Of a DNA stretch of 64,000 nt, positions 33,428-44,088 are shown piece by piece; within the stretch, counting starts at the first letter, position 1; each line of letters begins with the position of its first letter. The notes under the pieces are model-generated. The model had not been told where the DNA came from and did not search any database. It saw only the letters and a list, made by a program, of their open reading frames with translations. The translations under genes were made by a program, and so were the position numbers. The DNA lies in assembly GCA_039621445.1 (NCBI GenBank), contig CP154954.1, forward strand, positions 48,463,847-48,527,846, given 5' to 3'. Origin of the DNA: Euglena gracilis. Its lineage: Eukaryota; Euglenida; Euglenophyceae; Euglenales.

Positions 33428-33905
33428 TGCCAAAAAGCAGCAAAAGTGGTCAAAAAGTGGTCAAAAAGCAGGCAAAAGTGGGGCAAAGTGGTCAGAAAGC
33501 AGCAAAAGTGGTCAAAAAGCAGGCAAAAGTGGGCAAAGGTGGTCAAATAGCAACAAAGTGGTCAAAAAGCAGCAAAAGTGATCAAAAAGCAGCAACAATG
33601 GCCAAAAGTGGGCAAAAAAGTAGCAAACGTGGGCAAAAGTGGTCAAAAAGCAGCAAAAGTTGTCAAAAGTGGTCAAAAAGCAGGCAAAAGTGGTCAAAAG
33701 TGGTCAAAAAGCAGCAAAAGTGATCAAAAAGCCGCAAAGGTGGTTGGAAATGGGCAAAAGTGGGCAAAAAGCAGTAAAAGTGGTCAAGAAGCAGTCAAAA
33801 TTGGTCAAAAGGCAGCAAATGTGGGCAAAAGTGTTCAAAAAGCAGTCACAGTGGTCAAAAATCAACCAAAGATAGCCAAAAGTAGCCAAAAGTGGGCGAG
33901 AGCGG
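33428..33905 (+). repeat. AGCAAAAGTGGTCAAAA minisatellite
   Basis: Irregular 12-24-bp units (AAAAGCAGCAAAAGTGGTCA). Open frames are Lys/Ser/Gln-rich artefacts. Confidence 0.9.
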
Positions 33906-33950
33906 CAAAAGCAGCAGGCATAAAAGGTACACCTTCAAGGGCTCCAAAGG

Positions 33951-34020
33951 CGATGCTGGGCGATGCTGGGCGATGCTGGGCGATGCTGAGCGATGCTGGG
34001 CGATGCTGGGCGATGCTGGG
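33951..34020 (+). repeat. 10-bp GATGCTGGGC minisatellite, second locus
   Basis: Seven units, one of them GATGCTGAGC. Confidence 0.9.
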
Positions 34021-34646
34021 CCTAGGGGCATGGATGACCAGAGGTGCTTGGATGGGGGGGGGCAGGGTGTATTTACGGCCAGGGTTTCTTTTTCTCACCA
34101 CGTGAATTAATCCCAGGACCAGTCCCCCAGCCTCGAGAATGCCACGACATTGCTTTTATAAAAACCAACCCTCTCCTAATTTTACCCCCTCCAAATATAA
34201 AGCACACCCGGCTTCGTATTTGGGCAGGATTTCAATACCCTCAGGCGGGCTTTATATTTGGGGGGGCTTTTCAATTTGGGGGCTCAAACTTTTCTGGGCG
34301 ACCTATACAAATTTGGCAGCTTTCAAATACCAATTGCATACCAACATTTGGTTGTGCGCCCCCACATATATATGAAATTTCTGTCCAAAATTCCGGAATT
34401 CTTCTAGAAAATTGTAAAATCCACCAAAATGTTTCTTCTTTTTCCTGAATGATGTATTGGCGAGCATTACATATTGGGGAGCTTTATTTTTGGTTTGCAA
34501 AACCAACCCCCTGGGGGGGGCTTTATATTGTGGGGGGGGGTATGGCATGGTGTCTCGAGGGAGAATATTTAAACTGGATGTCTGCCTTTTGTCTCTTTTT
34601 GTGTGCACTGCAAGTCGCCCTCTAAGGTTCGCCGTGTTTTCCATAG

Positions 34647-34880
34647 CGAGCAAGCGTGATGGGGCTTCCTCTGACGAGCGATGGGGAGGAGAAGGACATG
34701 CTGATGCAGCTGGCCATCCGGATCATCAATGAGATGACCACAGCCAAGTCCCGAATCACCGAAATGTTGGCCAGCCCGTTTCTGCCATGGAATGGCCTTT
34801 GGTTGATGATGTCCAGAAGTGGGCTGTTCATGAATGCTAATGACAAGACAATAGCTGCCCTTCTGGACCTTTGCAAAGAC
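34647..34880 (+). CDS. Putative exon X3, function unknown
   Basis: A TTTTCCATAG acceptor and a GAC|GTATGG donor enclose 78 codons, phase 0 on both sides, which fits X2 to X4. The peptide is helical in character: MLMQLAIRIINEMTTAKSR, then NDKTIAALLDLCKD. An internal Met could be an alternative start (MGLPLTSDGEEKD). The family was not recognised. Confidence 0.45.
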
Positions 34881-35919
34881 GTATGGCATTTGCCCCTGTG
34901 CTCTTTTGTCTCACCCTCAACACCAAAAAGGAGTTAATATTTGAAATTCCTCTTGTCAATTCGAGCTGTTACATCCTAACTGGAAAGGTATGACTACCAT
35001 ATATAGCCGATGTATCCATATTAATGGATATAACAAACTGTACCATGAATACAGTCACATTTTCTGGGAATATACCGAAGGGACTTTTTTCCGAGGGGCA
35101 TTAATTCACTGGTATTTAAATTGTTTTGACGTCTCTACAAAAATGCCTGGAGGGGCAGCCACCCATTACATTTCATTTTTTTTCTGCAGGGGACATCCCA
35201 GTTTTCAGGGGTCTAATTCTGCGGACTCATTTCTGAGGGTTATGATGCTTCGAATAACAGTCTTGTGGATTCCAGTATCTGCAAATTATATGCGTCAGTT
35301 TGCGGAATTTGCTTGGGGGGGGTCGTCCCGACCACCTGCGAGGACTGGACCCTGAACCCAGCGGAGAAATCGCGAAAGGTGGCCGAAGCTGCAAAGGAAC
35401 CCCAGAGAGGCCTCTGAAGCATCGTTTTCAGTTTCGCCAACTCCTTCCAAAGGAAACGTGTCCTGGCCAAACCGTCGGCTGGGCCCAGCAACACTTCCCT
35501 CCTGGGTCGGCGTGGTGATCAAAAAATTCCCGGTTTTGGGGGAGGGGCAGGTGGGGGAGGGGGTCCACCTGTGCAGGAGGGGGACCCCCCCCTCCTGCTG
35601 GTGGGTCGTTGGGAGTCCGACGATCCCCCCTGCCAGGGCTTTCCCAGCTTTGCCGCGGCGGGGCAGCAGCAACGGTTGGATTTCACTTAAATCGTGGGGA
35701 GGGGCTGCATGGTGGCAGAGGAAAGAAATCCAATGTTTTGCTCACATGTCCCGTGCTTGGGACAAAACAGGCTGGCATCCACGGCGTGCCGACATGCAGT
35801 GCCGGTGATGCTGGCAGTCAGATGCCGGGGCAGGGGAAGAAGTGTGCCCGTAGGGACCCACCGCCCCATTGTGGCCCCTACTCCTACTCAGCCTCGTCTC
35901 CGCCGGTGTCCGCCCGCAG

Positions 35920-36082
35920 GAGGGCGGCCGCCTGCCGGCGGTGCTGGACGCCCCCGCCGTGGCCCGGCTGCGCGGCGGGGTGCGGCGCCAGGTGGCCGCC
36001 CTGCTGGACGACGACGAGCTGGTGGCGGACGTGTTCGTCAGCACGCTGCACAGCTACACCGGCCAGGCCGCCGTCTCCCCGG
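35920..36082 (+). CDS. Putative exon X4, GC-rich, function unknown
   Basis: A CCGGTGTCCGCCCGCAG acceptor is followed by 54 codons of strongly GC3-rich sequence, in contrast to its surroundings, ending at CCCCGG|GTCTCC (phase 1). The peptide (LPAVLDAPAVARLRGG, then LLDDDELVADVFVSTLHSY) looks like amphipathic helices. The acceptor polypyrimidine stretch can also be read as a signal-like leader from an ATG at 35,878, so this could instead be a first exon. Confidence 0.45.
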
Positions 36083-37040
36083 GTCTCCGCCGTGCCCCAG
36101 CCCGATCCTGACCCCCCCCCCCCCGACTCCAGAGCAGGCCGATGAGGGGGGGGGGACTCGCCTTTGCGCCACGCCGGACGCACCACCGCGCCGCGCCTGA
36201 CTCACCACCGCGCAGTGGCCACAGTGGCTTCGGAAGGGCGGTGCACGTGGAACATTTTTGCAGAGAACCGCTCCTTAGGTATAAAGTCTGGCGTCAAAAA
36301 GGGTCAAAAAAGTTTTCAGCCATTTTTCCTGCAGATTTTTCGTTGATGTGGTGAAATGCATTTTTTAATGGGATATTTTGGGGATTTTTTTTTTAACGCT
36401 TCAGAACCCGCTACAGCTTCCGAGGGGACGGGGACAAAAACTCGCACAAGCTATTCATGTCTTCATAACTGCTCAAATTCCACGCTCTTCCACTTCTGGG
36501 GGTTCCGGTCCAGAGAGTGCGGCTGTTTACGCTCTGCAAGGCCATATGGGAATCCCCAGAACACTATTGGTGGGCAGGGTCGACCGCCCCGCACCCACCT
36601 GTGTGAGGGTATCTGACCCCCCCACTCCACCTGGCCTTCTTGTATTTCCGGGGGCTCCGATTTATTTTCAGCACCAATAGTGTCAGAGTGTGGAGTTCTC
36701 TTTGCAAGGTTCTGTGCTGGGTGGGGTCGGTCCCCTCAACGTCTGCGTGGGGGTCCGCCCCCCCTCCCCTTAAGTCATTCCTACATAGCCCTGCCCTGTA
36801 TGTGTCTCACCACCATTTCCGGAGTGCAACCTGGGAGGAAAGCCAAAAGTTGATATTTTCTTTCGCCCCCCGAAATGTGGCACCAAGTTTTGATTCCCCC
36901 AGACTTGACCTCTGGGAATATGAAACCAGCCAAAAATGCAGGAGAACCCTGGGCGTGCCCGGCGTGTGGCATCTGCCAGTACCCGGTGTCATTCTGGAGT
37001 AACAGATCTCCCCTTTTGTTTGCTTTCTGACACCTTGCAG

Positions 37041-37208
37041 CACCCCGCAGTGTATTTGAAGTCGGTCACAAAGGAATCTCTTTTCCAGGTAGAAATGGAC
37101 AGGTCGAGAATTCTGCAAAATATGAATGCTTCCGGACTTCCAGTTCAGTTGTCCCCAACTCACTTCCCTCTTTGGGACACCCTAGCACACCCCAATAAAA
37201 GTATACAG
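37041..37208 (+). CDS. Putative exon X5, function unknown
   Basis: A CTGACACCTTGCAG acceptor, 56 codons in phase 0, then ATACAG|GTTTTT. The peptide includes HPAVYLKSVTKESLFQVEMD and LPVQLSPTHFPLWDT. X4 leaves phase 1, so an exon is missing or the X4 donor is different. Confidence 0.35.
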
Positions 37209-37313
37209 GTTTTTTGATGCCAGGTCTGCTGGTTTTCAAAAGAATACCATTTGCACAACTGGCCCACGCAACTCCGTCCCAACTGCGAGTTTGGTCTCCC
37301 AAGACGGAGGCAG

Positions 37314-37400
37314 AGGGTTGAGGGACGGCGGAATGACTGGGCGAAGGCGAAGGAGGCGGGCGACATGGAGGTCCAGAGCGCGCTGGAGGTGTTGCTGCAG
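37314..37400 (+). CDS. Putative exon X6, function unknown
   Basis: A GGAGGCAG acceptor and a CTGCAG|GTGTGG donor. 29 codons (WAKAKEAGDMEVQSALEVLL) in phase 0 continue into X7. GC-rich like X4. Confidence 0.4.
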
Positions 37401-37505
37401 GTGTGGCCCCCACAGTGCTGCCGCGGCCGCTCCCGGTCCCGCCGACCGATTGCCCGGCGGCACGGTTGATGTGTCACTTTGGGATCCTCATTTTTTGCCT
37501 GGCAG

Positions 37506-37601
37506 GTATTTGCCCAGGAAGTGATCCTCCACATGTGCAAGGGAATTGAATGGGACGACGACACCGTGCCCGAGACCTTCATCCTGTGCAGGGACAGGAA
37601 A
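37506..37601 (+). CDS. Putative exon X7, left part, split by a transposon
   Basis: A TTTTTTGCCTGGCAG acceptor, phase 0: VFAQEVILHMCKGIEWDDDT, then VPETFIL. At 37,589 the coding sequence runs into the terminal inverted repeat of a 2.9-kb element. The frame stays open for four more codons to a usable donor, AGGAAA|GTATTC. Its continuation is at 40,520. Confidence 0.5.
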
Positions 37602-37859
37602 GTATTCCGGTGCTAAATGAACCGGAATTAACTGGAATAAAAATTTCTGGAATATCCGGAAAACTCCGGAACATCCGGAATAAAAAGATGAAAATGATGG
37701 AGGGGTTTTGTCGTTTTTATTATGGACTTCCAAGCTTCACTTTCACTGCATGCATGGCCCTGACCTCACTGAGAAAAGAAGGCAGTGATTTTTGTGCCAC
37801 GTAAACTCAGTGCAGTGATTTTTGATGTGTGTTGTGGGTGATTTTTGTGGGTGGTTTTG

Positions 37860-37902
<43 letters not shown>

Positions 37903-38094
37903 GGTGCTTTTTTGGGGGGCTTTTGCGGTGGGGGGGGTTTTGGGGTGGGGTTCCGGCGGTTTGCTTTGTTGGTTGGTGGCAGGCTGTTTCGGGGTTTTGG
38001 TGGTTTTTTTGGGGTTTGGGTCGCCTTCATCAATGATCCAGTCAGATTTTTTTTTTCCACTCTCGCATTTTTGTGCCATTATTTCAAAGGGGTC

Positions 38095-38730
38095 CATTTC
38101 TCCAAAAACAAAAACTTTCCAGCAACAACCCATAAAATGGACATGAATAAGTCCCCCCTTCGGGCTTTCCAGCAATCGACCCATGAAATGGACCCGGGGT
38201 CTTATTGGGGGGGGGTAGATCAAAAATTTAGTAAGTGCTTTCGGAAATACTTGGCTGACTTTGGTCAATTTGAGCTGACAGCATTATCAGCTGTTTTATG
38301 ACATTTTGGTGGTCACAAGGTTTGAGAGCATTGTTGGCCAGAGAAATGCAGAAAATGCATCGCCCAGCATCCAAACCCCATCTGTGGTCTCCTAAAATAC
38401 AGCATCTCCCAGCATCGCCCGGCATCGCCCAGCATCACCAGAGGTGCCGGGTCCCCATTGATCACTGATGCATGATGATAAAAAGATTTTCCTTTCACCT
38501 CTTCTTTTTGTGCCTTCTTTCAGGCCTCCGGCCATTCCTTTTCCACTTTCATGGGGGGGTCCATTTCATCATCCAAAAATCCATTTCATGTATTTTTTCT
38601 CGGAAGGGCCAGGGGGGGTCTTAATCATGGGGGTCCGTTTCATGGATTTTTGCTCGGAACGTCCAGAGGGGGTCTTATTTTTTGGGGGGGGGTCCATTTT
38701 TATGTGGGGGTCTTATTTTGGGGGGTTGAT
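38095..38730. repeat. Family I repeats within the 2.9-kb element
   Basis: TCCATTTCATGGATTTTTGC, GGTCTTATTTTTTGGGG and CAGGCCTCCGGCCATTCC match 26,134-26,625. A reversed GCCCAGCATC array lies at 38,355-38,435. Confidence 0.8.
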
Positions 38731-39334
38731 TACAAAAACCAAATCAGCCAATTACCCAGAAAAATCACAAAATGGTCAAAAGTGGCAAAAATTAAGCCAA
38801 AATGGCCAAAATGGGTGAACATGGCCATTTTGTGTTATATGAGGCCATTTTTCACCTGACACCCAACTTTGTTGCACTTCACCCAGGTTCGTTTGCACTT
38901 CCCGTCAATTTGTTTGCAATTAACCAGAAAACGTTTGCACTTCACCCCATTCGTTCCCACTTTATCACAAAAATATGTGCACACTGTACCAAGATCATTT
39001 GCATTTTTTTTCAGAAAAATTTTGCACTGGATCTGGTGTTTTGCACAGTTGCCCTTTGAAACTCCAGCTGGAATGCATCTTTTTCCATAGATGCAGTGTG
39101 AGGTTTCTTTTCATTGAACAAAATTAAAATAACGGAGGGCAAATTTTCCTGAACAAGTGCAATTACTTTTGGGACGCAATGCAAAAAATTTGCCAGCCGT
39201 GGGAAAATGCATTTGAAGGCCGAGGCAAAAATTCTGACATGGTAGGGCAAATATTTTTGCCAGCCGTGGGCGAAAATTTCTGACGCTAGGTGTAGTTTTG
39301 GGTTTTTTTGTGTCATTTTGGCTAGACTTGTAGG

Positions 39335-39770
39335 CAATGAATGCGGACACTGGAGTGGATGCCGTAAATGGATGCAGATATTGGAGTGGATGCAGATGCT
39401 GGAGTGGATGGATGCTGGAGTGGATGGAGCAGATGCAGATACTGGACTGGATTGGATGTACTGGAAGCACTGGAGCATGCACGAGTTGGTACAGATAATG
39501 GAATGGGATATACACCGGAGTTGATGCAGTGGATGCAAGTATTTGAATGGATGGAGTGGATGAGAAGATCCTGGAGTTGATAGAAGTACTGGAGTGGATG
39601 CGATGCAAATATTGGAGTGTATGGTGTGGATGTAAATACGGGAGTGGTTGCAGATGATGGATTGTACGGAGGTCATGGAGTGGATGGAGGTATTGAAGTG
39701 GATGGAGGTACAGGAGTTAATGCCCTGGATGCAGGTATTGGAGTTGTCGAAAGTACCAGAGTGGATGAAA
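39335..39770 (+). repeat. GGAGTGGATGCAGATA minisatellite
   Basis: Irregular units of TGGAGTGGATG with AGATACTGG variants. Open in several frames; not treated as coding. Confidence 0.85.
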
Positions 39771-40519
39771 ACCACTATGAAAGTTTGTGTATTTCGGAGG
39801 AATCCCCAGACAGATGGAAACGTGATCCACTTTGTTTAATGGGATCCCTGCATCCAAAACTGCAGCAGTGTTCACCATTAGTGCCATCTTTGTTCAAATC
39901 CCATTGGAACTGAACTCCCGTTCACATATTCACTGAAAGAGCTGCCAATTGATGAATTATGATCAACGACAAACCCACATTTCAGCTTGTTCAAACTTCC
40001 CTTGGAAGATCTAAACCCGAAATAATTTTCCTGTGTCCTAATTCTTTGCGTACCGAAATTGTTTTGCAGGGGGGAAGGCCAAAAAAGATCGGTCCAAGTT
40101 GTTTTGCCCTCAACAAGGAAAAAAGGGGGGGAATCGATGCATCTTTACACATGTGTGTCTGAGGCACACACACACATTTTTTTTGGATTGGCCAGTGCTC
40201 CTAAATTGACAAATATTACCAATTTGACAAGTTGTTGAACGACCGTGTCAGTGCCACAAAGCAAGCTCTTAACAAAGAAACAGCCGGTTGTTCATTGAAC
40301 GTGATGTTTCATAGTTAAGCTGGGCAACCAAGGAATTAAGTTAAAGTTAAGGAATGGATTCCCGAAACCCGAGAGAAGCTTTCCAAGTCTTTTCTCAGCA
40401 CAAAGTGGCCGGAAATTATTCTGGAACATCTGGAATAAATTCCGGAATATTCCGGATTAACACCCCGAAATAAAAATTTGGACCAACTGGAATATTTTCC
40501 TGTCCCTGTCCTGTGGCAG

Positions 40520-40566
40520 GAGATCCTCATCTCTGGTCACGACATAATGAACATCAAATTCCAGCA
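40520..40566 (+). CDS. Putative exon X7, right part
   Basis: Follows GTGGCAG. Codes EILISGHDIMNIKFQ and stays open to a stop at about 40,602. The donor is uncertain (CAGCA|GTGGTT would be phase 2). Reads as the direct continuation of 37,506-37,588 once the element is taken out. Confidence 0.4.
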
Positions 40567-40602
40567 GTGGTTGTTTCACAGCATTTGGGGGCTCAACTTT
40601 TA

Positions 40603-41553
40603 AGGCAACAGCAAGACAAATTGATATCCGAAAATGATATCCTGGTCCGATGGGGATAGAGGATCAAATACCAGCATTTTTTTTGTCACAAAACCTTATT
40701 GCAGACTGTTGCATTTTCGCATTGTTTCCGTTGCTTTTCTTCCGTTGCTTTTTGTATTTTATGTGTGCCAAGTTGCAGTGGCCAGTACTTTTTTAAAGCA
40801 AAAGGAACAAGCATGGATGTCTATTTCGACAATTAAGCACGACATGCATTTCGACAACCACGATGTCCTGTCATTGTCATATTTGTACCCAGAAGTTTCA
40901 GCCTTTGTAGGGGGGATATTCAGGCCCTGATAAACTGAACCGGAGATTCCCGAAACTCGAATATCCTGAATAACCGTTCTGGACCAATGAAATTTTTGTG
41001 GACACGTAGCAGAAGGAAGGCTGTTGGAAGGGGGGTACGGGAAAATGCAGGCACTTTTTATTGAATTTTGTCTTTTTTTTATGGCAAAGTCTTTTTTCGT
41101 TGTTTTTTTCCGAGTCTTCCAGAAGGAAAAAATGACTAGGAAGCATTTGGCATTTCGCGCCAGACTTGCTCCGTGGCAACATTTTATTTTTTATGTCATT
41201 TTTGAAACCAAAGTGGGAATTTTTGGAATCAAGGATTCCTCAAAATTTTTACAATCAGGCTATTGCTTAAGGGTTCGAAGCACCCCAGGGAGGGGGGAAG
41301 CTGGAATGCAGCTAGTCTAAATTTGGCTGGTGGAAATTCTAGTGAACCCCCCCGGGGGGGGTCCACTACCAGGGCCAGCCAGTGGAATTTTTTTCCAGTG
41401 ACCAGCACAAAGTGCTGAATTTTTTTGGACTCTCAAAACTTGCCACATAATTCCCATTTCTGGCCAACTTTGTTGTTTTTTTTGGATAAAATCAGTCTCA
41501 TTTCCACCTCGGCAAGCAGCGTCGGATGATTTTTTTTTCCAGTCTGGGGGGGA
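40603..41553. other. Probable intron
   Basis: A forward frame at 40,634-40,930 has a hydrophobic run (LPLLFVFYVCQVAVAS) but no other support. CCGAAACTCGAATATCC-type words resemble the TIR-proximal sequence at 40,380-40,490. The left part of a G-tract element lies at 41,340-41,360. Confidence 0.3.
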
Positions 41554-41561
41554 CTCCGGAC

Positions 41562-41845
41562 TAGGGGTTGTTTTTTTAGTCTTGGACCCCGGAGGGGGGG
41601 TGGGGGGGTTTGGCTGAGCCCGGGTGGGGGGGTCCCCCTGGGGACCCCCGGCCCCGGAGGGGATATACTTTTCGGCGCCAAAGGCACCGAAATTTTTTTA
41701 ACAAAGGTGCTATTTTGAGCATTTTCGCGATTTTTGACCATTTTCGGGGAAAACTGAGTGGGTCCCCCGGGACCCCCCCCCCTTCCCAGGGGGTGGTGGG
41801 TGGGGGGGACCCCCCTCCCCCCGGTTTTTTTTAAAAAAAACCCTG
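41562..41845. mobile_element. hAT-type miniature element K1
   Basis: Left end TAGGGGTTGTTTTTTTAGTC, right end TTTAAAAAAAACCCTG. Exact 8-bp target duplication CTCCGGAC at 41,554-41,561 and 41,846-41,853. The 284-bp interior has C/G tracts and a conserved core (GGCGCCAAAGGCACC hairpin at 41,674-41,688, then TGAGCATTTTCGCGATTTTT). Same family as K2 and K3. Confidence 0.85.
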
Positions 41846-42039
41846 CTCCGGACCCCCCGGGGGGGAGGGGTCTAGCTGGTGGCTTTTGTGTCTAGCAAAA
41901 TGGCTATCCAGTGGAACCCCAGGGTTCCCAAGGAATAGTCTGGTTACAATCATTTTTTTTGAATTCCTGGTGCAACCCCAAAGTGGTTGTTTTGTTTTGT
42001 TGAGAAGCCAAAGAATCTGCTGTCCCAGTTCCCCTTCAG

Positions 42040-42150
42040 TCACTATGCTGTGTGCCGATGAGCGTGGCTGGAAGAAGCTGCTGAAGAAGCATTTGCTCTC
42101 CCCCAACACCAAAGTGACGGCCAAGAGCTTTGTGGAGCTGTTTGAGTACG
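42040..42150 (+). CDS. Putative exon X8, function unknown
   Basis: A TTCCCCTTCAG acceptor and a GAGTACG|GTGTGT donor. The 37-residue Lys-rich helical peptide (ADERGWKKLLKKHLLSPN, TKVTAKSFVELFEYG) enters and leaves in phase 1. It joins X9 in frame. Confidence 0.45.
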
Positions 42151-42320
42151 GTGTGTGTCCGGGAGGAAGTTATAGGCGAAGGGACAGTGGCTGGTTCATC
42201 GTTAATTATACTTTGAGGGGGTGGGGGGCCGCCAGTCGAGAAGACCGCCAGCCCCTTATTTCTTTTACTTCTTTGCTGATTTCTTTCTTTGCTTTACTGG
42301 CTTTCCTGACCGGGTTGAAG

Positions 42321-42354
42321 GGAACCACCCCAACTCGGTGGTGGCGTGCACCAG
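42321..42354 (+). CDS. Putative small exon X9
   Basis: A GGGTTGAAG acceptor and an ACCAG|GTGATC donor. NHPNSVVACT continues X8 (…LFEYG). Short, so tentative; an alternative frame across the same bases (GGVHQVIRHNVVQLCKITSG) is also open and exon-like. Confidence 0.3.
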
Positions 42355-43335
42355 GTGATCCGGCATAATGTTGTCCAGCTTTGCAAGATCACCTCTGGGT
42401 CGGCATCTTTGCCGGAGGGAGTTAATACAAATTTCCAAGAAAAATGCGGAAACAATTGAAAGACCTCTCCCCACTCCAGGTGCTGAACAGTACAAACATG
42501 TGGCCCATGTGACCCATTTCACCCAATGGCAAAAATTGGTTTTTTCACACAGTTTCAGTCTTTTTGTAACCTGTGTTTTTTTGTGGTTTTTTTATGTTTT
42601 TTTTCCTGGCGATTTTTCGATTCCAGCTGGAATCGAAAAATTCCAGCAGAATCGGGAAAAAAGAATGAAAAATTTTAACCTTGAAAAATTCTGCTCTTTG
42701 AACCCACTTTTCGCTGAAATAAGTTTTTTTTCCATCCTCTGACATTTTTCGAGTGTATTTTTACCAACAAATTGCATTTTTCGAATGAGCCTGTTCCCAA
42801 ATGTTAGCCCAAAAATACATCAAAATGAAATCAACATTTTTTTGCATAATGTGTAGTTGTTTGCAAAATTTGCGGTTTTCCCCTTTGCGTTTTTGTTTGT
42901 CGCGTTTTCGATGGTCTCAGTTAAGCCACCCCCCCCCCCAAGGTTGTGCCGTTCTCTGACTTCTGAGATTGTGGAAACGTGCCTTCGCTGGCAAAAGCTT
43001 CTCGCAGTCAGGGCTCCGCCAAAAGCCTGGACAAGGTAGTGTTGCTTGGCGTCGATTCGTGGCAACCGGACCCCTCCCCCGCCCATGGCGGTGCACCAAA
43101 AATGAATGCACGACCCAGCGCATTGTGCGTTGAAAGGTGTCAGGTGCTCATTCAGATCAATCCAGAATTTGCATTTTTTTGGGGTCTCCGGGTAACGGAA
43201 TCAGCCCCCTTTTTCATTTGGTTTTCGAAGCGATTATTTGGGCAGTCAAATTGACCCTTGCTGAAAACTCGAATTCTTTTTCGGACTGCCTCCGAGAAGT
43301 GTGGCGAAAACGGAGAAGAAAATTCCCTGGCCATG

Positions 43336-43954
43336 TGTCAGGCCAACCCGCTCCCGGGGGGGGGAGGGTCCCAGCAAATGTGGAATCCTAACTTTTGTAA
43401 CGATGTGCATGTTGCAGTTACCATTTCTTTCAAATCGTCGACATCAAATTAGTCCGTGAATTTGTCCGTGATTTTTTCCCCTCTGTGCAAATGGGCAGAA
43501 AAAAAACGGACAGGTTCTGACAGGTTCGGAAGCAGATGATCTGCCACTGAGTGCAGTCGCCGTGTTTGATATTGAAGAATGTTTCTCTTTATAACACAAA
43601 TAACACAAAAAACACAAATTCCCGTTCAGTTATACGTTCCCAACATTCTCCTGCAAAAGTGGTTACCTTAGCCTCCGCGGAGCCTCCTCGGTGCCTCCGC
43701 GGAGGCTGGTTACCCTGAGCCTCCGCGGAGGCTGGTTATTTCAGAGCCTCCGCGGAGGCTGGCGATCTCGGAGCCTCCGCGGAGGCTGGTTACCTTAGCC
43801 TCTGTGGAGGCTGGTTTCCTTTGCCTCTGTGGAGGCTCCGCGGAGACTGGTTACCTTGAGCCTCCGCGGAGGCAACCAAAAAGTTAGGATTCCACTTTTG
43901 CAGCAGACCCCCGGGGGTACACGTCATGGAGGGGGGAGCACGTTGGCCCTGACA
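43336..43954. mobile_element. Element N with long imperfect TIRs
   Basis: TGTCAGGCCAACCCGCTCCC at the left pairs with TGTCAGGGCCAACGTGCTCC read inward from the right, and GTGGAATCCTAACTTTT pairs with its complement further in. No 8-bp duplication could be matched. The interior holds the palindromic array at 43,670-43,876. Confidence 0.6.
43670..43876. repeat. Tandem AGCCTCCGCGGAGGCT palindromes
   Basis: About nine copies of a perfect or near-perfect 16-bp palindrome (SacII core CCGCGG), at roughly 28-32-bp spacing with GGTTACCTT-type linkers. Two units carry CTCTGTGGAGG instead. Confidence 0.9.
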
Positions 43955-44088
43955 GTTTTCTTGGGCCAAGCCACCCAACGAAATTCCTGGAAGGGAAGGG
44001 AGGGGGGCATTTGACCCCAACAAACCAGCTTGGAGGGGGAAGGGGAATACTGCGGGCGCGCCGACGAGTGTGCCCCCGGCCGCCCCAG

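Larger units (their letters stand above)
37589..40508. mobile_element. 2.9-kb element with TIRs inside an exon, candidate transposon-derived intron
   Basis: Left end CAGGGACAGGAAAGTATTCC. The right end, read inward, is CAGGGACAGGAAAATATTCC. A 7-bp direct repeat, TCCTGTG, flanks it at 37,582-37,588 and 40,509-40,515. Joining the two flanks through one TCCTGTG gives one open coding frame (…FIL-W-Q-EILISG…). If transcribed, a donor inside the left TIR (AAA|GTATTC) and the flanking acceptor GTGGCAG would keep frame with a few added residues. The interior holds poly-T (37,863-37,901), family I repeats and two minisatellites, with no transposase. The CAGGG ends suit the hAT superfamily, although 8-bp duplications are usual there. 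Confidence 0.65.

Noticed and set aside
32778-33443. 221-residue minus-strand protein (Ser-Ile-Cys-Thr-Leu-rich)
   Set aside because: It is the reverse reading of the GATGCTGGACAA minisatellite; two other minus frames are open as well.
33424-34105. Lys/Ser/Gln-rich protein of up to 175 residues
   Set aside because: Generated by the AGCAAAAGTGGTCA minisatellite and the adjoining decamer array.
35887-35920. Signal peptide MWPLLLLSLVSAG upstream of exon X4
   Set aside because: The same bases form a normal pyrimidine-rich acceptor; phase agreement with X3 prefers an internal exon, though a first exon cannot be excluded.
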